This document shows, piece after piece, positions 47,568-58,466 of a stretch of DNA of 64,000 nt (positions are counted from its first letter, which is position 1; every line of letters starts with the position of its first letter). A program made the position numbers and the translations under genes. The notes under the pieces were generated by a model. That model was not told where the DNA came from, did not search any database, and worked only from the letters and a program-made list of their open reading frames with translations. The stretch is from Protopterus annectens (Eukaryota > Chordata > Ceratodontiformes > Protopteridae). The stretch is from NCBI RefSeq assembly GCF_019279795.1, contig NC_056729.1, positions 1,861,424,055-1,861,488,054 on the forward strand. The letters run 5' to 3'.

Positions 47568-48430
47568 ATGTCGAGGGATCAGTTGCTTGTGTCCTCTCCT
47601 GCTCAGCAGGTGAATCTGGGAATATTGAGGCAATGTTACAATTGTTTCATGTACACGGACAACCCTCTCCTTCTCCCACAAAACACAAATACATGCGAGA
47701 GATGCAACTATATAGCCAAACTGGAGGCTGAGCTCTCTCAACATAGGACTGGTAAGACCAGACAGGAGGAGAAGGTAACCACACACACCACAAACCCAGT
47801 CTCACATAGTACTATCACAACTTCAAATCATACACATAAATACACAAAGACATATTCGGAGGCTCTGATCAAAAATCTACCAAAACAGCAGAGGCCACCA
47901 AAGCAGACACCCAAACAACTGCCACCTCAGGACACAACACATGCAACACATAGACCACATAGTCAGTGTGCCAAACAGTCACAGCCCTTAAGGCCAAACA
48001 CAATGCCAGACACACTCACATTGGTGACTCCATAGTCAGACACACTGATGTCCCGCTCACCAGATTGAACAAGGAAAAGGTCACAGTAAGCTGCCTGTCG
48101 GGCGCTAGAATCCGCCTCATAACGCAAGCACTCAGGTCTTTCAACAGCAGGTACAAGTACGACTCTGTCATTGTCCACGCTGGTGTGAACGACCTGAGAC
48201 GTACCTCCTTGGACTACATGAAAAGAGACATAGAGGAGCTCTCTGATTATGAAGCCCAGGCAGGTATGACCCTGACCTTGAGCAGTATCCTACCTTCACC
48301 AAGAATGATGCCACAATACAGAGACAAGATGATCAGCTTTAATAATTGGCTTAAACTCTGGTGTCATTCAAAGGGGATCCAATGTCTGTCTGCCTGGGAT
48401 GACATGCTGGACAAGCCACGCTGCTTCTAA
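47568..48430 (+). pseudogene. LINE A ORF1: CxxC finger plus SGNH esterase
   Basis: First part (Met at 47568): 'MSRDQLLVSSPAQQVNLG' then the zinc-finger-like pair CYNC (about residue 22) and CERC (18 residues later), a Lys/Glu-rich helix and a Thr/Pro-rich linker, ending at a frameshift near 47990. Second part (47966-48430 frame): 'GDSIVRHTDVPLTRLNKEK', 'CLSGARIRLITQALRSF', 'SVIVHAGVNDLRRTSLDYM', 'SSILPSPRMMPQYRDKM', 'SAWDDMLDKP'; a frameshift destroys the 'DGLHL' block at 48431. SGNH esterase domains in ORF1 are known in CR1 and zebrafish L2 elements; their substrate is unclear, presumably lipid or acyl esters. Confidence 0.8.
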
Positions 48431-48568
48431 GGGACGGCTTGCACCTGTCACCCTAGGCTTCCGGATATTGGCAAAGGCTCTTGCCACCCCTATAGTGCCT
48501 TTTTTAGGCAAGGCTCAAATTCCAAACCTACCACCCTAGAACACAAAAAAGGAAAAAAACTAAGGGTA

Positions 48569-49915
48569 ATGCTGCTCAATGCCAGAAGTCTCAACCTCAA
48601 GATGCACGCACTCGAGGCCCTTCTCAGTATGGAGAACATCGATGTCTGTGCTGTGACTGAAACCTGGTTCAAGGCTCCCGAGAGCACCCCGGCACTATCA
48701 GGCTTTACCTCATATCATGCGTTCCGGCCCCAAAATCCGGACAACACTAAGAAAGGAGGGGGGGTGTCTATATTCATCAAGAACACCCACACCTCAAGGG
48801 TGGTGGCAACGCACGATGCATCAGAGACCATCCAGGTGCAATTAACCATAGGCAAGACTGCTCTGCAATTTGTAGCATGTTACAGGCCACCCTCTCAATC
48901 TCAAGAACCTGACATAGCTTTCCTGAAAACACTGGAGGGGATAAATGTATCTCCAAACACCATCATACTAGGTGATTTCAACTACCTGAATATAGACTGG
49001 GATCACTACTCAAGCCCCAACACTCTAGCCCAAAGGTTCCTAGAGTTCATAAACTCAAATGCCATGGAACAACTAGTCACCATCCCCACAAGAGGAGATA
49101 ACATACTAGATCTCATCATCACGAACATGGGGTCACAATGTTCAACACCGGAAGTATACCCCTCACTGGTGAGATCAGACCATAAACTAATCTCACTGGA
49201 AGTCCACATCCCGCCCCCACCTGAGATAAAAAAGACCACAGTGAAGAACTTCTCAAAAGCCGACTTCACACTTCTAAAAACTAGTGTGGTCTCTTTTAAG
49301 GCCCCCGAGACTGCGGAAACCATTACTCAAGCCGATGAATCACTAACAAATGCCTTCTGCCAGCACCTACAGGACTGCATGGATCAGGCAATCCCAAACA
49401 AAACAAAGACTGTTTGTACCAAAGGCAAGCGTCCAGTCTGGTGGACCCCAGCCATAAACAAGCTCTACAACAAAGGGAGGAAGCTACTACAAGATAGAGC
49501 AAAATCCTTAAAAGGGAAAACACCCTTGATCATTATAAGTAAAAAACTAAGATCTCTCATAAAATCATCCAAGGCAAATTTTGAGAGAAAAGTCGCTAAG
49601 GACTCAAAGGACAATCATAAGGCCTTCTTTAGCTATGTTAGAAACCTGGGAGGAAACTCCCAGATATGCTCAGAATTAGTTCAAAATGATGTAAAAATTA
49701 CTGAACCTACAGACATTGCCAACATACTGGCTGACAGGTTCAGTGCAAACTCCCCCCCCCAAAAGGTGAGATATCTATACCAGAGAATTATAGCCCCCCC
49801 AAACATCTCTAACGCTCAGGTGAGAACTGCTCACACCAAGGTAAAAAAACACAGCATCCATGGGACCAGATGGTGTCCCCCGGATGTGTGCTCCACGAAC
49901 TCAATGAGGAATTAA
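48569..49915 (+). pseudogene. LINE A ORF2: endonuclease and linker (448 codons open)
   Basis: Longest open LINE stretch after the NLR exon. In order: 'MLLNARSLNLKMHALEALLS' (1-20), 'AVTETWFKAPESTPALSGF' (28-46), 'GGGVSIFIKNTHTSRVVA', 'FVACYRPPSQSQ', 'TIILGDFNYLNIDWDHYSSP', 'GDNILDLIITNMG', 'SLVRSDHKLISLEV' (all APE-type endonuclease motifs, with catalytic E, D, N and the SDH block present), then the linker 'KRPVWWTPAINKLYNKGRKL' and 'DSKDNHKAFFSYVRNLGGNS'. A frameshift near 49755 (C-run) and another near 49865 cut it before the RT. Confidence 0.88.
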
Positions 49916-50862
49916 ACCCGCAGTTAGGACAGCTGTTTAATCTTAGCCTCACCTCAGGATACGTGCCTAAGGAGTGGCGTACGGCAACTGTGGTCCCACT
50001 TCACAAAGGCGGTGGCTCCACCGACCCGGGAAATTATCGTCCCATCAGCTTGACAAGCTTGATCTGCAAAGCTATGGAGAGGATCATAATGGAACTCATA
50101 AATAAAGACATAGGAGACTTGCAGACTTTGGATCTGACCCAGTTTGGCTTTGTCAAGGGCAGATCATGCCTTTTAAACCTGGTTGACTTTTTCGAAATAG
50201 TCACCAAGGCCATTGGATGAGGGAAAGGCAGTCCACACAGCCTACCTCGACCTGGCAAAGGCTTTCGACACGATACCCTACTCAGGTATCATTGAAAAAC
50301 TCATCAGCTTAAATGTAAACCCATATGTCACAAGATGGGTTGCAAACTGGCTAAGTGACAGAACCCACAGGGTCAGAGTTGCTGGCGCCATGTCAGACTC
50401 AAAGCCTGTCACAAGTGGTGTCCCACAGGGCTCAGTCCTGGGCCCTCTCCTGTTCGGCATCTACTTTTCAGAAGTACAAGCAAACACAGGAGGATTATGG
50501 CTGACAAAATTTGCAGATGAATGCAAACTGGGCCATAGTTGAGAACACATCTGACACAGATATCCTTCAGAAGGGTCTTATAGAAACGGATAACTGGTGC
50601 CAGAGCCATGGCCCAAAGTTAAACGCCAAAAAATGCATAGTCATACCCTTCGGGAAAAACAAGGTTACCCCTAGCTACCATATAGGCGGCAACCCACTAA
50701 GCACAGAAGAGGTTATCAGGATCTGGGTACCCAGGTTGACAGTAACCTTTCATTTGACACTCACGCTTGCCAAAGTAGTTAGGAAGACCTTCTACATTGC
50801 CCACCTGATCATGAAGGATTCACATCTAGATCAAGGTGTGAACATCGCCTTTACTCATCAAG
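49870..50862 (+). pseudogene. LINE A ORF2: reverse transcriptase (broken)
   Basis: 49870-50220: 'VPKEWRTATVVPLHKGGGST', 'NYRPISLTSLICKAMERIIM', 'LTQFGFVKGRSCLLNLVDFF'. A 1-base shift at about 50215 leads to 50213-50542: 'YLDLAKAFDTIPYSGIIEKL', 'TSGVPQGSVLGPLLFGIYFS', catalytic box F-A-D-E (second Asp to Glu). Another shift leads to 50511-50862: 'LNAKKCIVIPFGKNKV' and the thumb. 3' end missing. Confidence 0.88.
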
Positions 50863-52028
50863 GAACACAGTGTTTGTAGGAAGGAGAGACCAGGTATAAA
50901 CTGATGGTAGTGAGGACAGCTATGCAGCATGAAGGGCCCCAAAGTCAGTCACAAGTATAGGGATTTATGCAAGGTCATGAAGGAACATAAGTCAGTGTTT
51001 CTGGAGAGACAAGAGAACAGCTAGTGTGAGAACAGAGACAAGGTATAAACGGATGGTAGTCTGAGAACAGTGGATTTTATGGTCATGAAAGGAACATAAG
51101 TTTGTAGGGAAGAAGGTATAAACTGATGGTAGTGTGACAGTGTTTTCAGGAAGGAGACCATGTATAAAGCTGATGAGTGTGAGAACAAGGTTATGCAAGG
51201 TCATGAATAAGTCAGTGTTGTAGGAAGGAGAGACACAAGGTATAAACTGATGGTAGTGTGAGGACAGCAAGATTTATGCAAGGTCATAACATAAGTCAGT
51301 GTTTGTAGGAAGGAGAGACCAGGTATGATGGTAATAAGTGGTGTTTGTAGGAAGGAGAGACCAGGTATAAACTGATGGTAGTGTGAGAACAGCTTTATGC
51401 AAAGACATGAAGGGAGCATAAGTCAGTGTTTGTAGGAAGGGGAGACAAGGTATAAACTGATGGTAGTGTGAGGACAGCGGGATTTATGCAAGGTCATGAA
51501 GGTTTGTAGGAAGGAGAGACCAGGTATAAACTGATGGTAGTGTGAGAACAGCGGAATTTATGCAAGGTCATGAAGGGAGCATAAGTCAGTGTTTGTAGGA
51601 AGGAGAGACAAGGTATCAACTAATGGTAGTGTGAGGACAGCGGGATTTATGCAAGGTCATGAAGGGAACATAAGTCAGTGTTTGTAGGAAGGAGAGACCA
51701 GGTATAAACTGATGGTAGTGTGAGAACAGCGGAATTTATGCAAGGTCATGAAGGGAGCATAAGTCAGTGTTTGTAGGAAGGAGAGACAAGGTATAAACTG
51801 ATGGTAGTGTGAGAACAGCGGAATTTATGCAAGGTCATGAAGGGAACATAAGTCAGTGTTTGTAGGAAGGAGAGACCAGGTATAAACTGATGGTAGTGTG
51901 AGGACAGCGGGATTTATGCAAGGTCATGAAGGGAACATAAGTCAGTGTTTGTAGGAAGGAGAGACAAGGTATAAACTGATGGTAGTGTGAGGACAGCGGG
52001 ATTTATGCAAGGTCATGAAGGGAACATA
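50863..52028 (+). repeat. 89-bp minisatellite, right block; first half scrambled
   Basis: Same unit as 45668-46630. From about 51430 to 52028 the units are regular (about seven). From 50863 to 51430 the pieces are out of phase: units are cut to 20-60 bp and joined irregularly ('GGTATGATGGTAATAAGTGG', 'GAAGGTATAAACTGATGG'). Either an old, deletion-riddled part of the array or a sequence-assembly artefact. Confidence 0.9.
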
Positions 52029-52540
52029 AGAGAAGTTTAGGGTTATATTCAGTTAGGGGTCAGAGGTGAAAAATGTGAAGGAATAGGGTAGGAATCAAAC
52101 AGATAGTAAGCACACATGGCTTATATTCTTAGACAAGATTGTAAATGGATAAGAAATTGGAAGAGAAAAAAAATGTTTGTATGGAAGCTATGACAGGTCT
52201 CTTTCTGGACAGATTTAATCAGGCTTTAATGTTAATTGTCAAAAAACATAGGAATATTTATTGTATGATCCTGTACATGGGGTAGGGCTTCTGTCATACC
52301 AGACTGTAGTAATGAAGTTTACACAGTTGAAGATTGTGGAGGCGTAGTGAAAGATAGATGGAGTTCACCAATATCCTTATGAGACCTGTAAAACAGTATT
52401 TTGAGGCACTTTGAAGGAAAGACATAGTTATGACATTCCATGAGTTTCAGAGGAACCATTGCAGTTAGTTTGGATATGACATCATAAATAGCCTGGGAAA
52501 ACATGGGCACATCTGAGGCTTTATTCTTAGTCAAGTCTTG
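52029..52540. other. Unrecognised sequence
   Basis: A/T-rich stretch after the minisatellite. No repeat family shared with the rest of the window and no supported exon. Confidence 0.5.
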
Positions 52541-52690
52541 GTGGGAGGTTTGCATAATGGTTAAGGTATTTTACCCTACAGACACAAGGTACAGGGTTTG
52601 ATTCTCATATGGGGTAATTGACTAGGCTTAAAATGTCCCACGAAGGCAGTTAGCTTAGTACTAACCTACAAATCAGTGTGTGATTAGTAT
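52541..52690 (+). mobile_element. tRNA-derived SINE
   Basis: The head has an A-box-like 'GTTTGCATAATGGTTAAGG' and a B-box 'GGGTTTGATTCTC' about 35 bp later, the spacing of an internal Pol III promoter. The tail 'GACTAGGCTTAAAATGTCCC' matches 3575-3650. The tRNA of origin is not clear. Confidence 0.6.
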
Positions 52691-52850
52691 GATAGTTTTG
52701 AATCTTCGAGTAGAAAATGTATTGCAACAAAAAATCCCTTGAAGGTAACGTTGTAGGAATAGTTGAAAGGAAATAGAGTGGAGGTAAAAACACAAAGTAC
52801 AAAGTGTAGAAAGGGGGGAAAAACAAATAAAAATGTTAAGGATGGGAGTG

Positions 52851-52852
<2 letters not shown>

Positions 52853-52896
<44 letters not shown>
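52853..52896 (+). repeat. (GT)n microsatellite
   Basis: About 22 GT units, directly followed by a SINE-type segment (52897-52990: 'CCAGGGCTAGCCACCTGCTG', 'GGTGTAAACCTTGGCTGTAG') that matches the distal part of the SINE at 24.4-24.7 kb. Confidence 0.95.
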
Positions 52897-52897
<1 letters not shown>

Positions 52898-53010
52898 TAC
52901 GGGTGAACTACACAGCCAGGGCTAGCCACCTGCTGGTGTAAACCTTGGCTGTAGATGATTCAGTGTTGAAGTGACACCCCAACCCCATGTACAAAAAATG
53001 GGAATAGGTG
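52897..53010 (+). mobile_element. SINE distal fragment
   Basis: 'CTAGCCACCTGCTGGTGTAA' through 'GTTGAAGTGACACCCCAACC' to 'CCATGTACAAAAAATGGGAA' aligns with 24617-24705. The proximal half is replaced by the GT microsatellite. Confidence 0.6.
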
Positions 53011-53098
53011 TTGAGGACGAAAGGCTAGAGAGCTGTGGTGAAGGTGATCAGTGTTCAAAGGCTGAGTAAACACAAATGAATCAGCTGTACACTGTAGC

Positions 53099-53367
53099 CA
53101 TAGAAGAAGGCACCTACATGTAGAAGTCCTACAATAAACGCTGACTGTTCTGGAAAGGGATTGTGGTTTTTATGTCTGTAAGGCATAGAAGAAGGCACCT
53201 ACATGTAGAAGTCCTACAATAAACGCTGACTGTTCTGGAAAGACTGTTCTGGAAAGGGATTGTGGTTTTTATGTCTGTAAGGCATAGAAGAAGGCACCTA
53301 CATGTAGAAGTCCTACAATAAACGCTGACTGTTCTGGAAAGGGATTGTGGTTTTTATGTCTGTAAGG
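53099..53367 (+). repeat. 85-bp tandem triplicate
   Basis: Three nearly identical copies starting 'CATAGAAGAAGGCACCTACA' at 53099, 53184 and 53283. The second copy is 99 bp because 14 bp around 'GACTGTTCTGGAAA' are doubled. Near-identity implies recent duplication. Confidence 0.95.
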
Positions 53368-53539
53368 CTGCTGTCTTGGATGTGGTAGTAGCTTGAATGC
53401 TTCACATTATCTTGATGAGGTACTTGAGTACAGTCAGGAGTCAGTCATGCATGAAGTTTTAACTTGTTCCAGAGTTAAAACAGAGCAGCCCCTGCAGTAT
53501 TGTTTGACTTTGAGGTGGCCAGAAGAAGTTTTTATTCTG

Positions 53540-56265
53540 GAGCATAACTCCCTGCGTGATGAATGTTGCCAAAGGGAAAAGCAATTGTTGGGGTTGTAGA
53601 CAGAATTTTGGGCTGATTACCTGGATATAGATTAGGTGGTGTGGTAGTTCTAAGACAGTGGTGCATTCTATATGATAGGTTTGTAGTGAATTTTGCTTTA
53701 TTGTAGCATGCTTCTAACTTGTGTGCTGTGTGGTTTCCAAGTGTGTAAGTATAGCTCATGCTTTTAAATGTGGGAAGGAGGTACGCAGGAGCAGTGGTTC
53801 TCCTCGTTGCATTTGTTAGGTTTGAGTTTGACTAGTAGAGAAGTTGCATTTTTTCAATGACTTCCTGTATGTGCTGATCACATTTCAGATTTTCGTCTGT
53901 AGTTACACCTAGTAATTTTGTTTGGATTACCTTTTCTATTGTTTAAGCAGGATTCAGCAGAGGAAAAGGATGTTTTGATGACTGATGTTTTGTAAGGCTT
54001 GTTGCAGTGTAGAAGGTGGAGTGTGGAGTTACTGGCATATTTAATGATGCTACCTTGTTTGGTAGTTGAGCTTGTTTATAAATATATTAAGTATAAGGGG
54101 GCAAGATATGAGCCTTGGGGGACACATATGAACTTGAAGGAAGTTTAAAAAGGTGCATTACCATTTTATAGTCTGCACTCTGTTGCTAAGGTAGCTACTG
54201 AACTACAATAATGAAGGTTGGGAAAAGCCTAGGGAGGAGAGTTTATTTAGTAGCTTAAGATGAGAAACAGTGTTAAAATGCTTCGGATACGTCAGGGAAG
54301 ATGGATGAGTCTGTAACATGTATTTCTATGATGACTGTGTTGGTGGAATGTCGAAGGGCATTTGTGATGCTGTGATTAGATGAAGGCTGTGTTGTGTCTT
54401 TCAGAGGAGGTTAGGTGCTCTAGGAGCTGGATGTGAATACATTTCCCAAGGATTTTTGCTGAGGAAGGCAGAATTGTGATAGGTATATAGCTGGAGAATT
54501 CTGTTAAACTTTGTCTTTTGTGAGGGGATAAGATATAAGATTTTTTTCTGTTGAGTTTGGATATTGCTCTCTCTAATGGATTGGTTAGGTATGCAGGCCA
54601 GTTGGTTAGCTGACATTTTCATATATTCACGTGGAACGTTGTCTGTAGCTAGGGTTGTGGGTTTTGGATTTTAGAGATGTTTTTTAATTGTTAATGTAGA
54701 TGTAGAGACAAGTTTTAAAGAAAAGGAGGATCTGAGGTTATTTTTCTGAGTAATTGGTGGGGAAATAGAGGAGGGTGGTATCTTTGGTAAGAGATGAAAC
54801 TGTTTGGATGAGGTGGTTGTTGAACTTGTTGGCAATGTTGGTGTTGTTTGATGGTGCTGGTGTTGTAGTTTGAAAAAAGTGGAGAAGAGTTTTCAGTTAT
54901 GCCCATAAGAGCTTTAGGTTATGTTGTTGTTTTCCTGGAGCCTAGTGAAGAAGATTTTTTTTACCCATTTTGGTGTGGGATTTGGTATGGTTTCTGAGAT
55001 ACCTGAAATTGTTCAGGTTGCTTTAAGATTTCTTTCATGAACATGGTTTCCAAGCTTTATCTCTGATGTTTAAGCATTTGGTTTCTTTTGCTAACCATGG
55101 CATCGGGTTCCATTTAGTGTCTTTTTTTCTGATGAAAGCCAGTTCCTTCAGTATATTTAGAAATATTCTGTTAAATTCTGAGACTTCTTCTGTAGGCATT
55201 CTTTAGAGTATCCCAGCTGAAGGTTGGAAAGAAAAGTTCTTGAATTTTGTTGAGGTTGTGTGCTTGCTTTTATTTTGGTCATCTGAGAGAATGGTGTTGC
55301 TACCTTACAGAAAAGGTGGGGAGATTGTCACTGATGGTGTCTAGTGGGCAACCACTGGTGATTATTTTTTTTGCAAATGATTTGAGAATCCAATCCAGTG
55401 TAAATTATCTGCTGGTATTTTGTTAAACTTAGTTGAAGTACTGATGAGTTGAGTGAAATTTTATAGGCTTATTGTGTAGGCAGGGTTATTGCCAGTCAGT
55501 GTTGAGGTGCCCCAGTATGGTTGTTTCATGGCTTATGTTGTGGATATTTACCACAGAATTTCTGTGGCAGTACTAATACTGTTAACAGGGAGTATGTGTA
55601 GGGCCCCCAGTATGGTTTCATGGCTTATGTTGGTGGATGTTTTCCATAGAATTTCTGCGGCAGTACTAATACTGTTAACAGGGAGTATTTCATGGCTTAT
55701 GTTGGTGGATGTTTACCATAGAATTTCTGTGGCAGTACTAATACTGTTAACAGGGAGTATTTCATGGCTTATGTTGGTGGATATTTACCCTAGAATGTCT
55801 GTGGCAGTACTAATACTGTTAACAGGGAGTATTTCATGGCTTATGTTGGTGGATATTTACCCTAGAATGTCTGTGGCAGTACTAATACTGTTAACAGGGA
55901 GTATTTCATGGCTTATGTTGGTGGATATTTACCCTAGAATGTCTGTGGCAGTACTAATACTGTTAACAGGGAGTATTTCATGGCTTATGTTGGTGGATAT
56001 TTACCCTAGAATGTCTGTGGCAGTACTAATACTGTTAACAGGGAGTATTTCATGGCTTATGTTGGTGGATATTTACCATAGAGTTTCTGTGGCAGTACTA
56101 AAACTGTTAACAGGGAGTATTTGTAGGGCTGTTTACACATGTTCTTTTTAATGTTAAGCTTTAGCTGAGAGAGGCGTGTTTCTAAGTTGTGAAATTGTGG
56201 ACTGAAGTTGGGATAGGGAGTCGTTTCAGGGGTAGTTGCATACAAATAGCGACCATTCCACCTTT
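53540..56265 (-). mobile_element. LINE B (-), old copy with internal 72-bp minisatellite
   Basis: Minus-strand remnants of the C-terminus ('KLEACYNKAKFTTNLSYRMH' at 53.7 kb), RT ('GVPQGS' region decayed near 54100, 'PITILPSSAKILGKCIHIQL' near 54450), linker with the 'PWL' motif (about 55080) and endonuclease start ('RQKKGGMVAI' near 56250). Many stops: clearly older than the copies at 24.8 and 56.3 kb. A 72-bp repeat has expanded at 55508-56125. Confidence 0.7.
55508..56125 (+). repeat. 72-bp minisatellite
   Basis: Eight copies starting 'CATGGCTTATGTTGGTGG' at 55528, 55619, 55691, 55763, 55835, 55907, 55979 and 56051. The first spacing is 91 bp because a 19-bp flank segment ('TGTAGGGCCCCCAGTATGG') is included. 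As 72 is a multiple of 3, one frame stays open and gives a 24-residue hydrophobic repeat; no start signal or domain supports a gene. Confidence 0.95.
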
Positions 56266-56283
56266 TTTCTGTCTGTTCTTAGC

Positions 56284-58466
56284 ATGTTCTATCCTTTTAT
56301 TTATTTATTTTATTTTATTTTATTTAGTTTACATTTGTTGACCGGGCTAGTCTAACTGGATATATGTCCATTTTCAGTAGAGGCTCGGGGAGAAAAGCTC
56401 CAAGCATAGGCACCAACATAACATACAATATATACAAAAGTAAAATGAATAGCAGAACATTGTTGAGATTGTAAATATGGAAAAACTTATACAGAGTCCG
56501 TTTTTTTTTTTAGTTATTTAGCTAGCATCTAATACAAAGAGCAGACAATACTGAAAAAAAAAACATAAATCTCACTTTTTTTTTTTTTTTGTTAGGAATA
56601 ACAGGCTAATATAACAATTCTTATAAAGCAGTAAGAAGGAAATCTCGTTAGATACTAGTGAGATGTTAAATAACTGGTTAATACAGGTCAGCGTCCTAGT
56701 ACAATAGATTAGCAAAGTATGGGGAGAGAGATATTAGTCAGGGTTAGAGCAGGGACAAAGCCAATGTGTTTTAAGGTATTCTTTAAGGTGTTTTTTGAAA
56801 AGCAGTGTAGTAGAAGAAAGAGTAAAAAGTTCACTTGGAAGCTGGTTCCAGATTTTTCCCACTGTATTAGTGAAAAGTGAGTCCCCAGCTTTGTTGTTAG
56901 GTTTAGTAGTGGAGACTAGAGGTTTATTAGCCGAGTGTAGTGTTGCTAGATTTTTGTATGAGGTAATAAGGCTAGTGAGAATTGGGATATTATTAGGGTA
57001 GTGAAGGATTTTTTGGTCATAGTAAGTTGTTGACATTGAAGTTGGTTCTGCAGTTCTAACCATCCCAATTGTTTAAGGTTGTGACAGTGGTGGGTTCTAA
57101 AAGGGTCGCCAGTGGCAAATCTAGCTATGTTATTGTAGCTGGTTGCAAATTTGTTAAGGTTGTTTTTGGATAGATTGGTATATATGGCTGAAGCATACAG
57201 TAGGGTAGAGATAAGGTGGGTCTGGGCAATAGTGGTTCTAGCTAATGGCGTAAGGAAGGGTTTGATTCTATAAAGAGAGCCTAGTTTTCTGTTGACAGAT
57301 TTTATGGTAGTATTAATGTGATCGTCAAAGCTAAGGTTGTGGTCAGTAGTAATACCCAGGAGACGGGTTGTAGTATCTGGGCATATGCTAGTTCCATTGC
57401 TGGAGGTTACTGTGAAGTGAATTTGTGGTGACTTTTGGGTAGGAGCAAAAAGCAGTAATTTTGTTTTTTGGGGGTTCAGGAGGAGGCAATGTTGTATGAA
57501 CCAATTTTCAACAATATTAAATACTGTTTGGGTGAGGGTCTGGAGAGAGGTTAGGGACTTGGCAGTGCATATTAAAGTAGAATCATCTGCATATTGTATG
57601 CAGGTGGCTTGAGGAATTTTGGCATTTAGATCATTAATAAAAATTGAAAAGAGAAGAGGGCCTAAAATAGAGCCTTGAGGTACTCCAATGTTGACAGGGA
57701 GGGGTTTAGAAAGATTATTGTCCCACAGCACTGCTTGGTGCCCGTTTTCCAGATAGGATTTAAACCAGAGTAATGCTTGTGGGTCAAGTGATAGGGCCTT
57801 TAGTTTGTCCATAAGTAGGTGATGGTTAACCATGTCAAATGCTTTTGAAAGGTCAATGAATAGTGCAGAGGAAAGAGAGTTGTTATTACGATGTTTGTTT
57901 ATACAGTCAGAAAAGGATAGCAGGGCGGTAGTAGTGCTATGGTGAGGCCTGAAACCATGCTGGCAGTTAGCAAGTAAATTATTTTGGAGGAGGTGGTCTA
58001 GTAATTGTCAGTGTATGCATTTTTCCTTTATTTTAGCTTTTGTGGAGAGTAAGGCAATTGGTCGAAAGTTGGAAAGTTCAGTAGATACACCACCTTTATG
58101 TAGAGAGATGATATGGGAGACTTTCCATATGGATGGGATTGTGCTTTCTGTAATTGTCCTATTAATAAGGTTGGAAATGGGATAGGCAATGGCTGTGGCA
58201 GCAATCTGCAGGTATTCTGCTGGAAGGCAGTCAGCAGAAGGGGTGCCTGGTTTGAGTTTTTGTAGGAGGGTGCAAATGAGGGATGTAGGTACTGGTTATA
58301 AATGGAAGGTAGGGATTGTGCTATTTGTGCTATTAAATGGGCTAGTGCTAATAGGAGGTAATGTGTTAGCTAGAGTCTGAATGGCTTCAGTATAGTAGTT
58401 GTTGAAGGCATTAGCAACTTGTTTAGGGTTAGTATGGGTGATACCTGTTGGGGCAAGAGGAGAAAA
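56284..58466 (-). mobile_element. LINE B (-), 3' part, split by LINE A
   Basis: The 3' end on the plus strand is the 'TTATTTTATTTTATTTTATT' tail at 56300 and the terminal block 'GAGGCTCGGGGAGAAAAGCT'. 3' UTR to about 56730, RT to about 58300, linker to 58466. The remaining linker continues at 63285-63650 beyond an inserted LINE A. Confidence 0.9.
56734..57833 (-). pseudogene. LINE B reverse transcriptase, nearly open
   Basis: 57833-56946 is open and encodes 'VNHHLLMDKLKALSLDP', 'IGVPQGSILGPLLFSIFIND', an intact catalytic box Q-Y-A-D-D-S-T-L-I, 'LLLNPQKTKLLLFAPTQKS', 'LGWLELQNQLQCQQLTM'. A frameshift near 56950-57060 moves the C-terminus ('IWNQLPSELFTLSSTTLLFK') to the frame of 57063-56734. 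The frame is also open upstream of the listed Met ('SSALFIDLSKAFDM', 'NCQHGFRPHHSTTTALLSF') as far as a stop near 58008. Recent-looking copy. Confidence 0.88.

Larger units (their letters stand above)
46637..50862 (+). mobile_element. LINE A (CR1-like) copy inside the 89-bp array, 3' end missing
   Basis: The 5' UTR (46637-47567) aligns with that of the copy at 58467-59395, including 'CCCTGCTAT', 'TTAATCAAGGTTAAACT' and the AAAGTCCACTCTTCA region; ORF1 and ORF2 follow. The alignment stops in the RT thumb ('LIMKDSHLDQG') at about 50862, so roughly 400-600 bp including the octamer 3' end are lost, and minisatellite sequence continues. Insertion into the array followed by deletion is the simplest explanation. 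Confidence 0.9.

Noticed and set aside
55489-56151. Membrane-repeat protein of 220 residues
   Set aside because: Produced by a 72-bp minisatellite whose length is a multiple of three, antisense in an old LINE B; no independent evidence of a gene. Kept only as a low-interest finding.
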